Source: Nageia nagi
Lineage: Eukaryota; Pinophyta
Assembly: GCA_050084985.1 (NCBI GenBank)
Contig: JBITNC010000001.1
Location: 44,640,001 to 44,704,000, forward strand
Reading direction: 5' to 3'
DNA length: 64,000 nucleotides
Shown here: piece after piece, positions 9,970-21,638 of the stretch
Layout of the letters: every line of letters begins with the position of its first letter
How positions within the stretch are numbered: the first letter of the stretch is position 1
Translations under genes and position numbers: made by a program
The notes under the pieces: model-generated
Database searches by the model: none
What the model saw: the letters and a program-made list of their open reading frames with translations, nothing else
Told to the model about the DNA's origin: nothing

Positions 9970-10930
9970 CCCTTTTTTTAAGAGAGGGGATAGAGAACAT
10001 AGCATAACCAAAACAAGCTTCACAAATTTATTATACAACTTAATTATATGAGAAATAATCATTGAAATACTTAATTGATATATACTTACTTCTAGATAAA
10101 CTTTGATATATCCTACAAATGGAAGGGTTTAAAAAGACTTTAAAAGATTTATCTATCAATCATTTCCATTAGTTTAACTTTCCATTTAAAAAAATATATA
10201 CATTTGTCAACAATTATAAAAACAAAAGAGACAAAATGTGAGCCTACAATAGAAAACACCCTCCACATCCCCATCCACCTTGTCTAACCACATTATTTTG
10301 AAAGTATATTTGAAAGAAGTTAAAAATTATATTAATTAATCCTCTAAAAAAAATTCAACCTTACAATAAAAGGTATATTAGAAAGTATGGAGAGGCCATT
10401 AAACTGATTTTTAACAATTAAATTTATCTATATATCTATATGTATTTTGATGTTAACAATAAATTTTATTGTTTAAATAATATATAATGAAAATACCTAA
10501 TTAAATAAGATTCAACAAATAATCAAAAAGCTAAAAAATCATAACATACATATAAATAATAGGTCATATTATAAGTGTGATATGACAATATAAATACAAC
10601 AATAAAAATATAAAAGCTCTTTGCTCATCATATCATTATTGCTATGCAACTAATTAAATTTTTCTTCTCTATAATTCAAATCTAATAATTTCAAATTTAT
10701 AACTGTCAAATTAATGCATATGAAAAAGTGGTAAAGACCTTACTAATCAAATAATTTAACCAAACAAAATATATTAAATAAATTTAGTAAATACATTTTC
10801 CTACAAGGTTCGTTCTAATCAATCTACTTTTATTTTGCAATAACACTAAATAAAATTGGCCAATGTAAGAGAAACTAAATGCACATTGAACAACAAAGGA
10901 ATAATTTCAAACTTTATTTCTTAGGTTTAT
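9970..10930. other. AT-rich spacer
   Basis: Very AT-rich, no assignable frame, no repeat boundary recognised. It separates the 3' end of the LINE from the histone/LRR fragments. Confidence 0.6.
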
Positions 10931-10931
10931 C

Positions 10932-11126
10932 TCAACACTTGGGCTCCTTAGAAGCCTCAATAGATGAGGAATACTTCTTTGGGAGGACTTTGTGAATGTT
11001 TGGCAAGACTCCATTGTGGGCAATGGTAACTCTAGCCATAAGCTTGATGGGCTTTTCATCACTACATATAATGAGGAGGACATGGTGAGGGATGATGTGG
11101 TTCTTGTTATTGTTGTAAGAAGCATT
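10932..11126 (-). pseudogene. Histone H2A C-terminal fragment
   Basis: On the minus strand a 64-codon frame from 11126 to a TGA at 10934-10932 reads NKNHIIPHHVLLIICSDEK, KPIKLMARVTIAHNGVLPNI and HKVLPKKYSSSIEASKEPKC. These align with the H2A region after the third helix: NKK.RI.PRH..LA.RNDEEL, then the VTIA.GGV.PNI signature, then the LLPKK docking tail. The H2A N-terminus and first histone-fold helices are missing. Conserved residues of the RNDEE acidic-patch region are changed to CSDEK, so it cannot form a nucleosome. Immediately upstream on the same strand, and nearly in the same reading register, lies an LRR receptor fragment. The two are fused at an Asn-codon-rich stretch. It is a clear pseudogene piece. 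Confidence 0.88.
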
Positions 11127-11134
11127 AGATTTTT

Positions 11135-11820
11135 TTGATGATTGTATTGCCCATGTTCCATTGAAGTTCTACCTTTCAATTCGTTAAACCACAACATTAG
11201 GTGTTCAAGATTCATGAGGTTTCAAAGCTCATAATGAATCTATCCCTGGAGAAAATTCAAACTTAGGTCTATGGTCCTTAACTTGGAGCAATGCCCTAGT
11301 ATTGTCATGATACTATCGATAATTATATTGTTCGGTAGCTTGAGCTCCTCAAGAGCCATGACTCCCATGCATATGGTCACCGATAGGGAGACTGAAATCT
11401 TGTTGGAACTAAAATTTGTGATCTTTATTTTTTTACAATTGGATATAGATGTCAAAAAGGGCCCAAAAATGTAGTTGTTGTTAAAGAGGAGGCTTTATAA
11501 GAAGATAAGGTTACCCAAGATCAAATCTGAAAAGATATTAGAAATATTATTATTTTTCAAGCTAAAAATCTGAAGAGAAGTGAAGGTTGATAAGGAGGAC
11601 AGGGTTGAACCTGAGATGTTGTTGGAGGAAAGTTGGAGATGAATGAGTATCTAGCAAGAGTTCCCAAGCTTGGATGGGATTTGACCTATCAAGTGGTTGT
11701 GGGAAACATATAGTTTTTAAGGCTTATAAGCTCACCTAATGATATGGGGATGGTTCCACTTAGCTCATTTGAGCTCAAGCACTTCAAAAACCAAGTACTA
11801 CATCATAACAACTATATAGA
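11135..11820 (-). pseudogene. BRI1-like (BRL) leucine-rich-repeat receptor fragment
   Basis: Minus-strand LRR array in shifting frames. It runs from NELSGTIPISLGELISLK near 11800, through ISNIFSDLILGNL and the frame at 11455-11240 (TSISNCKKIKITNFSSNKIS, ALEELKLPNN, LGHCSKLRTIDLSLNFLQG), to NLEHLMLWFNELKG at about 11205. Spacing and wording (NCSKLRTIDLS.N.L.G and L..L..W.N.L.G...ME.GQ) follow the ectodomain of BRI1/BRL brassinosteroid-receptor-like kinases. No signal peptide, island domain, transmembrane segment or kinase is present. The array breaks off at 11135, exactly where histone H2A sequence starts. Function is lost, and the closeness to BRL rather than another LRR-RLK is inferred from motif wording only. 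Confidence 0.8.
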
Positions 11821-12339
11821 TGTGAGATCCAATGCCCAAGCCCCATCTTCTTTGCATACATGCCTTTCTTGATAGGGTTCATTTTAAGAATAATTTCTCA
11901 TTTCTAATTATATAAATAAAGGTGTTTTCGATTCATAGGTTGGCAATTCCCGTAGAAATGCGTATAGTGAAGATGGTGATTCCAAAAATTAAGAAAAAAT
12001 TATGAAAAAAATGATTCCTAAAAATGAAAATTTCTTAAATATAGCATTGATAACAATTCATGTCACAATCAACATTAGTAATAAATGATCAAAGCATTTG
12101 ACCATGTAAATGACACAAAATTTTATACAAAATTTATAATCATAATCAATCATAATAATATAGATCTTAAAAGTACTTAAGCATAGAATATGCACACTTT
12201 TATTTTCATAATGGCAAGTCACATTCTAACATTTAACCATAACAAATAACCCTCAAAACAACTAACCATATGATCTATGGACACCTTCATGAATTTTACC
12301 ATCAATCAATTAATAAACTCCATTACAGTATGTAAAGCT

Positions 12340-12660
12340 AAGAACTAGTCTTTACTGAGATATACCCTAAATTTTCCAAATGCAGTACATATATTGCACT
12401 TCCCACATTTAAAATGTTTTGTTTGGAAATATTCATTTACCCTAAGAAAATCTCTTCCAAGATTTCTCTACCCACTCATATATTTAGTTCCATCTTACAA
12501 TATCTAGAACTAAGAACTTTCTTTAAGTATTTACTAAGCTATACCTAAAGTTTCCATAGTACATATATTGCACGAGGCCACATTAAGAATACTTTGTTTA
12601 AAAATCTTCATTCTTTCGAAGAAAATCTCTTCCTTGGTTTCTCTACCTACTTGTATCTTC
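12340..12660. repeat. Diverged tandem duplication, unit about 160 bp
   Basis: Copy one (about 12340-12485) and copy two (about 12505-12660) share AGTACATATATTGCAC, the GAAAATCTCTTCC block and TTTCTCTACC in the same order, with many substitutions and small indels. The duplication is older than the 170-bp one at 13231. Confidence 0.7.
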
Positions 12661-13230
12661 TTCTCCAGTGTGACAATAAAAATGCTAGGAAAATCATTAT
12701 AAACTAATGGCCAAATTACAACAAATAAAAAATAACTAACAGTTAAACAAGGTCCTTGTAACAACTCAACAAATTCCTTAAAGATCAATCGATAACATTT
12801 CACTACAATTGAACTAAGAATTTTAAATATTCATAATAATTGAAAATGTCTAACATAATTCATTTTTCAATTTTACGAAGAAAAAAAAATAGCGTAAAGA
12901 AAAGAGACCATTAAAATGTAGTAATAGTATGCTCTATTTATTATAATTATTCTAGTTAAATGGGGTGATTAATTCATGTCCAATTTTCTCATGTTTTGTT
13001 AGAATAGGTTAAATTAGTTTTACATTCTCTTCACTTTATTTAGGCAATGTTATTATCTAGTTCTCATTATTTAAGGCTTAATAAGTTCATTTCTTTTTTA
13101 ATTACAGTAACTATATGAGCAATTTAGTGTACATTTACTTTTATTTTAGCATTTTGTTTGAGGAAATTAGTGCAACTATTTGAGAAATTACCCAAAATAT
13201 ATAATTTGAATTCCCTTCCTTTTTGACCAA

Positions 13231-13571
13231 TTCTCACATTAATTGCATTAAAAAATTTAAACTATAAATTATAGTTATCACACCAAAAGAGTCTTTTACA
13301 AAGTTTTACAAGAGTCCTAATTGAGCATATTGCAATCCTTTCTAACTAAATTACAACATATAAGAATGTAAAAGACTACCCATCAATGTTGAACCTATCT
13401 TTCTCATACTAATTGCATTAACAAATTTAAACTAGAAATTATAATTATCACACAAAAAAAGTCTTTTACAAAGTTTTACAAGAGTCCTAACTGGGCATAT
13501 TAAAATCCTTTCTCACAAAATTACAACATTTTAAGAATGTAAAAGACTACCCATCAATGTTGAATCTATCT
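13231..13571. repeat. 170-bp tandem duplication
   Basis: Two copies with a 170-bp period (AATTGCATTA at 13241 and 13411). They share GTCTTTTACAAAGTTTTACA and AAAAGACTACCCATCAATGT. By eye only about one base in ten differs. Confidence 0.88.
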
Positions 13572-13768
13572 CACCGAAGCAACTAATAAGGTTACTTGCA
13601 CATGTGTTGAAAAGGGATTATTGTTGAGGGTCCTCATATGGTCATTGAAATGACTTTGTACTTCCTAATATTTCTCCTTTAATATGAAGGAGGGAATTAT
13701 GATAATCATTATTGTAGTAAGTTTGTTGATTACAATAATATTTCAAGCAAGTCTTTAAAGCAAGGATA

Positions 13769-13785
13769 CAGAAGAACACGTTCCC
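13769..13785 (+). repeat. Candidate left terminal inverted repeat of hAT
   Basis: CAGAAGAACACGTTCCC pairs with the right end at 22262-22245. The 600 bp between it and the transposase start contain several short C- and G-rich blocks (TCCCCAAA repeats near 13890-13910) that may be subterminal motifs. Confidence 0.45.
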
Positions 13786-14372
13786 CCTCCGAACAACTAT
13801 TCCAGATATTTTCGATGTTAGGGAACAAGGGAATGCACTCGAGAATGTCTTCTAGCCATTTTCAATTTGGGGAGCGATAGGGATATGTCCCCAAAACATC
13901 TCCCCAAATGTTCTTGAAATGTATGGGAAATTAGGAACATCTAAGAAGTAGCCAGATGCTTTTAAGAGTGGCTAATTGCTCTTCAGCTGCTCTCGAGAGC
14001 ATCTGATCGCTCCTCGTAGGGATGGGTGGCTAGTAGGCAAAATAAAACTCACTCTTAAATTAAAAAAAGGGGCATGGGGTGGGTCTCACACATGCCCCCA
14101 CCCCTCTAAACCCTAAAAGGATAAACATAAAGCCTCATAATTACAAAAGATACTCATTTCATTTATGTGTAGCCTTGAGGAGCAAAGAACAACAATGAGG
14201 AGGAGAAAATACAATAGTAAGGAGGAGAAATAACAATGAGTGAGAAGGAAAAGCCAAGGTATAATTTCTCTCCCTTATTCTCTCCCTTTGTGCTACTAAT
14301 TTTTATTTAGTTATTTATTTACTAGATAGTTGATTCTAAATAGGAAAAACAATTCATTTTCCAGTTGCTAGA

Positions 14373-16696
14373 ATGAGTGAAAATGAGAGGCATGATTCAG
14401 AAAATGAGATGGAATAAAAGTTGGAACAAGAATAAACACAAACTTCTAGAGGGGGAAGTAGTACATCTATTTATGAGTGCCCATATTTGTTGTTAAAACC
14501 TTATGCTAGAGGGTCATTTGAACAAAAAAAGCCTTCAATTTTTTACAAATAATGACAAAGGTAAAACTCTTAAAGGGGGAGGGAGAAATTGGACTTGCCA
14601 TTTTTGTTCCACTAAATTTTATGGAATTTATGTTAGGGTTGTATCACACCTTACTAATAGACAAGGTTCAGGGGTGACAATATGTAAAAGCATGAATAAT
14701 TTCAAGTTTACTAAAACCTTCAAGCTTGACTAAGGGATCGTTCAAACATAAGGAGATCCAATATTGAGTCAACCAAGCTGATCATCTCTTATTCCTACTA
14801 CCCATGCATCATTATATTATACACAACCTTGTTCTTCTACTTTCCATAGTCCTACATTGCCCCCTTATAGAAAAAGAGGAAACATTACTGATGCATTGAA
14901 CTTACAAGCAAAAGAAGTGGCTGATGAGGCTATGTGCAACTTCTTTTTGCACTTCATTTGCCCTTCCATATTGCATGCTCATTTTACTACAAGAATGTAT
15001 TTGAAAAAGTTAGGAAATCAAGGCCATCATATGTACTTCTATTAGAGACTAGACTTCATACTACTTGTTTGGATAGGTAATATACCCAATGCATTTTAAT
15101 GATGGATGAAATGATGGGTAGCATGGGTGGCCAATGGTTGTTCTATAGTGATGGATGGGTGGACTAACATTCGTCAACATCCATTCATCAATATCATTGT
15201 TACAGGTTCAAAGGGTCCTTCTTTTCTATAGGCTATTGATTGATCAAGGAAAAAGAAGGATGTAGAGTTTCAATTTGTTCTTTTGAAGAATGCTATTGAG
15301 GAGGTTGGACCCTCCAATGTTTTGTAGGTAAACACATTTGAAATTTTAATTATAAGTTAAAATTTTTGTTTGTTTTAAAATTTAAATATTTTAGTTTTCA
15401 AATATTTAATCTCTTATTTTTTTGTTGTCTTGTAGATCATTATAGATGTAGCCCCTATTTGTCGATGTGTAGGAAAGTTGATAGAGGGCCATTACTAACA
15501 TATTTATTGGACCCCATATTGTGTACATGCATTGAATAATACATTGAAAGACATTGGGAAGATACCATGGGTGAAGAACATGGTTGTAGAGATTAGAGAC
15601 TTGCAAATGTTTATTTGCAACCATCACACTTCATCAGCCCTCTTTCACTCCTTCTCAAATAAGGAGTTTATAAAATTTGTTGAGACAAGATATGCCATAT
15701 ATTTCCTTCTATTGGAGAGGATTCTTAAGGTGGAGCATGCATTGCAAAGCATGGTAGTGACAAAAGAATGGAGGAGGTGGCCAGAATCTAAGATGGAAAA
15801 AAGAAAAAGACTTAGAGACAAAGTCTTGAATAATCATTAGTGGGATGATTTTAGGTAAATGAAGTTTCACTTTGTAGTTTTAATTTTAATTTTTTTATTA
15901 TTGATGATTTCAATAATTTAACTTTCTTTCTTCAATCCTTGTAAGGTACCTTGTATCTTTTATTAGCCCCATCCATGCTGTCATAAGGTATGCTGATACA
16001 AATTCTCCCAATTTAGGAAAGATATATGAAACTTTTGATAGCATGCTTAAGGAAATCAAAAGGATTATTTATGCTAAATACCCTTCATTTTATGAACAAC
16101 AAATCAAACCCATTATAGTGAAGAGGTAACCATAACTGTGTAACAAATGTTGATTGTTCAAACTTGATTGTAGTTTCAAATACTTTGAATTGTTTTTAAA
16201 TTAACTTTTTGATCTATTTTAGGTGGGATAAAATGAATACCCCTCTTCATATGGCTACCCATGCATTGAATCTAAAATGGTATGTACCCCGAGAAAATAA
16301 AAAAAATACCTAATAATGATTAAGAAGTGAAAGATAGGTTTAAGAAGTTCATTAGTAAGGTGTATACATCAAAGGAGAGTGCCATTATTATATCATAATT
16401 CATGCAATTTGTGAGACTCAAGGGTCTTCAATTTAGCACACCAAAGTCCAAAGATGATAAGGCTACCCTTGCTCAAATAGATCCCATTAGATGGTGGGAT
16501 CTATATGGGGATGACACTCCACATTTGAAGCAACTTGCAGTTAGTCTCCTTTCTCAGGTTGGTAGATGAAGTTCCTATTATATAAAAAAATTGAAATTTA
16601 AACGATTGTTTCTAAATTAAAATTGCTAATTCTAAATTTATCAAATACTTTTGTAGGTTGGTAACTCATCTACTGTAGAGAGGAATTAGTCCACCT
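14373..16696 (+). pseudogene. hAT transposase, N-terminal and central part (BED finger, DUF659)
   Basis: The start is placed at ATG 14373 (MSENERHDSENEME). At 14503-14733 a BED zinc finger is visible (WTCHFCSTKFYG...H, C2-type cysteines kept). Next come RKRGNITDALNLQAKEVADE at about 14870 and the DUF659 block (SDGWTNIRQHPFINI) at about 15155. Further on are DIGKIPWVKNM and FSNKEFIKFVETRYAIYFLL (15550-15720) and RWDKMNTPLH at about 16223. The segment ends at ERN.ST before the copia insertion. Four introns with GT-AG ends fit the frame: 15328-15435, 15855-15945, 16126-16222 and 16558-16656. Several stops fall where the family has Gln or Trp (the codon before the first intron; ERN-stop-ST for ERNWST). 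The protein would cut and paste the element in the nucleus, but this copy is dead. Confidence 0.88.
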
Positions 16697-16979
16697 TGAA
16701 AACCTTTGACAATGTGTCAAGGCAATATATTCAATTCAATGTTTATCAATCATATGAATATACAAATTTATACAGAGAAGGAAATAGAGAAATGGAAAGA
16801 TTACATTGCTAGAATGATGAACTGTATTGGTGAAAATCATTCCTACATTTAAGGAGAAGATTTAGTTTAAAGTGGAATGAAACTATCTTTCCTTATTTAT
16901 AAATTGTGAAAGTGTCATCATTGGTTGAGACTCTTCCGGTGGCTTAGTTGGAAGAGAAAATCTTTGTGGATGGTTATTA
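16697..16979 (-). repeat. 3' LTR of the nested copia element
   Basis: On the plus strand it runs from TGAAAACC to GGATGGTTATTA. In element orientation it starts TAATAACC and ends TTTTCA. The start is non-canonical (TA rather than TG) but lies directly after the polypurine tract. Confidence 0.88.
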
Positions 16980-16991
16980 CCCCCCCTCAAG
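16980..16991 (-). other. Polypurine tract of the nested copia element
   Basis: CTTGAGGGGGGG on the minus strand lies directly upstream of the 3' LTR, as expected for the plus-strand priming site of copia elements. Confidence 0.8.
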
Positions 16992-18640
16992 CTCATGGGT
17001 AATGAATTGATGAGGAGCTTGTCTCTTAACTTGAGAAATCTGGCAGATGTGAGACCTTTCGTAAAAACATCAGCAACTTGATCGATAGTAGGGATGTGTC
17101 GAACTGAAACCTCTTTATTGGTCACCTTTTCATGGATGAAATGGTAATCAATTTCAACATGTTTGGTTCGAGCATGGAAAACTAGATTTGTAGCCAAGGC
17201 TAAAGCACTGATGTTGTCGCACTAGAATATAGGAGGATGAGTTAAGAAAATTCCAAGATCTTTGAGTAAGAACTGTATCCATGAGAGTTTAGCAGCTGTT
17301 TGTGTGAGAGAACAATATTAAGATTCAGTACTGGAGTGCGACATAGTAGGTTGCTTTTTGGCACTCCAAGATATGATATTTTGACCAAGAAAAATGCAAT
17401 AGCCACTGTAGAACACATGTTGTCAAGGCTACCTACCCAATCGACATTAGAGAACCTTATCAACTATAATTTACTTGGGCAAAATAGAATGCCATGAGTT
17501 ATAGTATCTTTAAGATACCGTAGTATCCTTTTGATTGCACTCCAATGAACAGTAGTTGGCAAGTGCATGAATTGGTAGACCTGGTTGATCGCAAAGGCAA
17601 TATTTGATCGAGTCCTTGTGAGATACTGCAAGGCAACAATAATACTACGGTATTCAAAGACATTTTCAAGTGGATCACCATCAAATTTTATCAATTTTTT
17701 ACCTAAAATTACTGGAGAAGTGTATGGTTTTGATCCAGAGAGAAGGTCTAAGATATATTTTGTCTGTGTTAAAAAGAGACCATCAGATGTATATGTAGCT
17801 TCAAGACCCAAAAAATAATGAAGAGAACCCAAATCTTTCATAGCAGAGGAAGATTTTAACTGGGTGAGGAGATATTGAATATAAGCATGGCTATTTCCTG
17901 TAAGAAGAATATCATCCACATAGAGTAGTAGAATAATAAAAAGTCCCTTATTCTGATAAATGAAAAGGGAGCTATCGACAGATGAACCCATAAAGCCTTG
18001 ACCCAGAAGAAATGAAGTGAAGCACTTAAACCAGGCTCGTGGGGCTTGTTTAAGCCCATAAATTGATTGATCTAGTTTACAGACATGGTGTGGAAAGTGA
18101 GAGTCAACGAAGCCTTGCGGTTGTTGCATATGCACATATTCGGATAAAGTGCCATGTAAGAAAGCATTATGAACATCCAATTGCTTGATATGCCATCTAT
18201 GATAAAGAGCCAACGATAAGACAACTCAAACAGTAGTTGGTTTAACAACAGGACTAAAGGTCTCTGTGTAATCAAGTCCTTCTTGTTGATGAAACCCCTT
18301 GGCAACTAAGCGAGCCTTGTATCGCTCAATAGATCCATCAGATTTTTGCTTCAACTTGTAGACCCATTTGCACCCTACAATGTTCTGATTTGGGTGAGGT
18401 GGAACAAGAGACCAAGTGCCATTATTTTAAAGAGCAGAAAATTCGTTAGACATAGCAGATCGCCATTCTAGAATTTTAGTAGCTTGAGAATAGTTGGTGG
18501 GTTCCATGGGGAGAACCTTGGAATAACAATGGTATGGGATGGCATGAATGTAGCCACACCTTTTTCTTATGAGTACCATCCTGTTCATGTGTGACCATTG
18601 GGTGAGTAGAGGTAGATGATGAACTAGTAGGCAACATTAC
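16992..18640 (-). pseudogene. Copia reverse transcriptase and RNase H
   Basis: Minus strand. The open frame 18213-17464 (249 codons) covers most of the RVT_2 reverse transcriptase: KQLDVHNAFLHG at residues 10-21, YGLKQAPRAWFKC near 52, and the catalytic YVDD at 98-101 (LLYVDDILLTGN). The frame then runs into the RNase H linker (YLTRTRSNIAFAINQVYQFM, IKRILRYLK). 17197-16883 holds the RNase H end (HARTKHVEIDYHFIHEKV, DQVADVFTKGL). The RT start (18640-18214) and the middle of RNase H (17463-17198) are broken by stops and frameshifts. It is fairly well preserved but cannot make an intact polyprotein. Confidence 0.92.
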
Positions 18641-20188
18641 CTAAGGCATGCAGCTCACAGGTTGCTGGGCAGCAAAAGGTATAGAATCACCCAAGTGAGA
18701 ATAATTAGCTAGTAGAGAATCATGGCAACTGGAATTTCTTGGAACATAATTAGCTAGTGTATGATCTGAAAGGGACGAGATAACACTAGGCAGAACAGGT
18801 AGTTGTGTAGCATGTCTGAATTCAAGCGTAGGTGCTGGTTCAGGTTCAGGTACAGGTGTACATGTTGGAGCATGTAATTGGGTAGAGTGAGCTGGATTTG
18901 GGAAGGTAATAGGTGGGAAAACTGGTACGTGAGATTGTGGAAGGGAATAGTGAGGCAGGTAAAGGAGTGTGGGAGATGACTTCTTTGCAGCAGGAGATGT
19001 AACGGTCCCTTTATCCAATTGTTGAAATGGGAATGAGTCCTCATTGAAAACAACATGATGAGAGACATAAACTTGACCTGTTTGAAGATTAAGACATCGA
19101 TATCCATGGTGATTGAGGCTATAGCCAATAAAGACACAAAGTTTAGAACAAGGCACAAGCTTGTGATGAGTATAAGGACATAAATAAGGAAAACAACTAC
19201 ACCCAAAGGTTTTGAGAATTGAATAGTTTGGAGACCTGTGATAGAGTTTTTCCCAAGGAGAAACATACCCCAATAATCTAACTAGAAGTTGATTGATAAG
19301 ATAAACATAAGTGTTATATGCTTCAACCCAGTAATTGGGTGGAACATGAGCATAAGACATTAGTGTAAGGGCTATTTCAACAACATGTCGATGCTTCCTT
19401 TCAGCAGCCCCATTTTGTTCGAGTGTGTAGGGACATGACATTCGATGAAAAATTCCATGCTTTGACAAGAAAGATTGAAAATAATGGCTAATAAATTCAC
19501 CACCACCATCACTTTGAAGAGATTTCATTTTACATGATAGTAAATTTTCAGCCAAACACTAAAACTTAACAAAACAATCATAAGCTTTAAAGCGAAGAAC
19601 CATAGGATAAAGATAACAATATTTGAAAAAGTCATCAATAAAAGCAATGTAATAGCGATATCCTTTAATGGATGCACATGGGGATGGAACCCATATATCA
19701 GTATGAATCAATTCAAGAGGATGAGATGAAATAGAGGGAGATAAAGAAAATGGAAGATGCTTGCTTTTGCCAATTTGACATGATTGACAAAATGGTAATT
19801 TATTCATTAAGCCAGATACAAGTAAAGATTGAGAAGCCAATAAACGTTGCAAAATAGAAACTGTAGGATGGCCAAGCCTATGATGCCAAATGGAAGAAGC
19901 AACTCGTTCTCCAAGCAAAGCAAGAGGTTGACTTGATTTATTGATGTGGGAAGCCACCAAAGGATAGAGACCGTTTTCACTCCTACCTTGGAAAAGCGTC
20001 TTCCTCATACACTTGTTCTTCACATAGAAACCATGATAGTGAAATTCAAAATAACATTTGTTATCTTTAGTAAAGCGATATAGAGATAACAAATTTGTAG
20101 AAACAGATGGATAATGTAGGATGTTGGTTAGGTGAAAAGGATTTTTAGAGATATGAAGAGTAGCAGATCCAGTGTGAGAGATGGACAA
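18641..20188 (-). pseudogene. Copia GAG-pre-integrase and integrase
   Basis: Frame 20188-19559 holds the pre-integrase zinc-binding module (HHRLGHP, CQSCQIGKSK) and the integrase start with the first catalytic Asp (LIHTDIW). It ends in a TAG where the family usually has Gln. Frame 19555-18641 continues directly with SLQSDGGGEF (second Asp, residue 16) and EQNGAAERKHRH (catalytic Glu, residue 52). The conserved integrase C-terminal stretch follows (VFIGYSLNHHGYRCLNLQTG) and then a Pro/Ser-rich linker towards RT. The catalytic D-D-E triad is complete. A single stop separates the two halves, so this is one of the least decayed coding segments in the window. Confidence 0.93.
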
Positions 20189-21300
20189 ACTTGACCCATT
20201 ACCAACAACAACCTAGCCTAAACCCTGATATTCTGATCAAAGAGAAAGTTTATTCAGATCTGATGTAACATGATTTGTAGCCCCACTGTTCGTGTACTAT
20301 GTATCATTTGAAAGTGATGAAATGTTGGATGCAACCATTGCTGCTAGCTTTTGAGTAGGAACACATCCTTGATAGGAGTGGTTCATGCGATTATAACAGT
20401 CAATCGCAGTATGACCAGGTTTATTGCATATTTGACAAATCGAGTGAGTCACATAGGAAGTTTGGTTATAGTCTTGCATGCCTCCTTTAGGAGAGGGGTG
20501 ACTACCAGCATTTGGTGTTCGACTACCTTGGCTACGACCATGACCTCATCCTCGGCCCTGAAAAGATAATTGGCCCTTTGGAAAAAAGAGAGCTGTAGAC
20601 ATATTTATTGCAGGACTCGGCTTATTGTTGCGTTCGATCCGCATCTCAGTTGTTAAGAGGATGCCATGCAATTCATCCATTGAAAATGGAGTTTCATGAG
20701 CCTGTACAAAGTGGATACAAGACTCATATTCTGGTCCAAGTCCATTAAGAACATGTTCAACCAGATTATCTTCATCAACAAGCTTGCCAATAGTTGCAAG
20801 ACTATAAAAGACCATTTTGATCTTCTGCATATATTCATTTATGGAGAGATTACCTTTCTGAACATTCTGTAGTTCAACTTTGAGACTCATGATTTGAGTT
20901 CAAGAATGAGACGCAAATCATCTTTCAAGAGAAAGCAAAGCAACACGTGATGTGTGAACGCCAACAAAAGTGCAGAGAACACTGTCATGAAGGGTAGCGT
21001 TGATCCAACTGAGAAGATGTTGATCACTACATTGCCATTTAGTGTAGATCGGATTAATAATAGAGGTAAGATTACCATCTAAATCTCTTGAAAACTGCTC
21101 AGAACAGGGTCGGCTACCATAAACATAGCCTAGCAGATCATTGCTACGTAGAACAGGGAGAAACTGAGACAACCAAAGTAAATAATTAGGACCATCAAGT
21201 TTCATGGAGATAAGATGAGAAATGTTGGACAACAACAATGGTGCTTGGAGTATGCGATTGGAGGTAGAGTGAGCCATTGAGAATCAGAGAAAAAAGATGG
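20189..21300 (-). pseudogene. Copia gag (UBN2), zinc knuckle and protease remnant
   Basis: Frame 21277-20918 starts MAHSTSNRILQAPLL and contains the gag N-terminal block (KLDGPNYLLWLSQFLPVLRS). Frame 20890-20546 is the UBN2 gag core (NLSINEYMQKIKMVFYSLA, HVLNGLGPEYESCI). Frame 20479-20297 has a canonical CCHC knuckle, CQICNKPGHTAIDC at residues 15-28. The protease follows at about 20290-20190, with NSGATNHVTSDL recognisable around the active-site DSGA (the Asp is now Asn). These parts package RNA and process the polyprotein in an active element. Here frameshifts separate gag from protease. Confidence 0.88.
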
Positions 21301-21344
21301 TAAGCTTGTGGAAAAAAAAAGGAGGAAGGAGTCATGAGACTTAA

Positions 21345-21360
21345 TTAGGCTCTGAGACCA
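21345..21360 (-). other. Primer-binding site (initiator Met-tRNA type)
   Basis: TGGTCTCAGAGCCTAA on the minus strand starts immediately after the 5' LTR. It differs at one base from the TGGTATCAGAGCC used by most plant copia elements, which fixes the LTR boundary at 21361. Confidence 0.9.
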
Positions 21361-21638
21361 TGAAAACCTTTGACAATGTGTCAAGGCAATATATTCAATT
21401 CAATGTTTATCAATCATATGAACATACAAATTTATACAAAAAAGGAAATAGAGAAATGGAAAGATTACATTGCTGGAATGATGACTTGTATTGGTGAAAA
21501 TCATTCCTACATTTAAGGAGAAGATTTAGTTTAAAGTAGAATGAAACTATCTTTTCTTATCTATAGATTGTGAAAGCATTATCATTGGTTGAGACTCTTT
21601 TGATGGCTTAGCTGGAAGAGAAGATCTTTGTGGATGGT
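21361..21638 (-). repeat. 5' LTR of the nested copia element (outer end truncated)
   Basis: 278 bp aligned to the left LTR. It lacks the last five bases (TATTA on the plus strand) and joins directly to hAT coding sequence (GGTTTTATCC). Confidence 0.88.

Larger units (their letters stand above)
11825..13768. other. AT-rich spacer with two internal duplications
   Basis: No assignable gene. The frame at 12534-12803 (minus) resembles nothing known. The spacer holds two local duplications, listed separately, and ends at the left end of the hAT element. Confidence 0.6.
16697..21638 (-). mobile_element. Ty1/copia LTR retrotransposon nested in the hAT element
   Basis: Two LTRs (16697-16979 and 21361-21638) flank a minus-strand gag-pol with copia domain order: gag, protease, integrase, reverse transcriptase, RNase H. 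The LTRs differ at about 18 of 278 aligned bases, roughly 93% identity by eye. The primer site and polypurine tract are both present. No target duplication can be recognised, because the right end lacks the last bases of the LTR and a few bases of the hAT gene, which suggests a small deletion at that junction. The gag and UBN2 wording is like the Ale/Retrofit group, but that lineage call is only an inference. Confidence 0.93.

Noticed and set aside
20351-20569. Plus-strand ORF within copia gag
   Set aside because: Shadow of the minus-strand zinc-knuckle region, which has a canonical CCHC motif.
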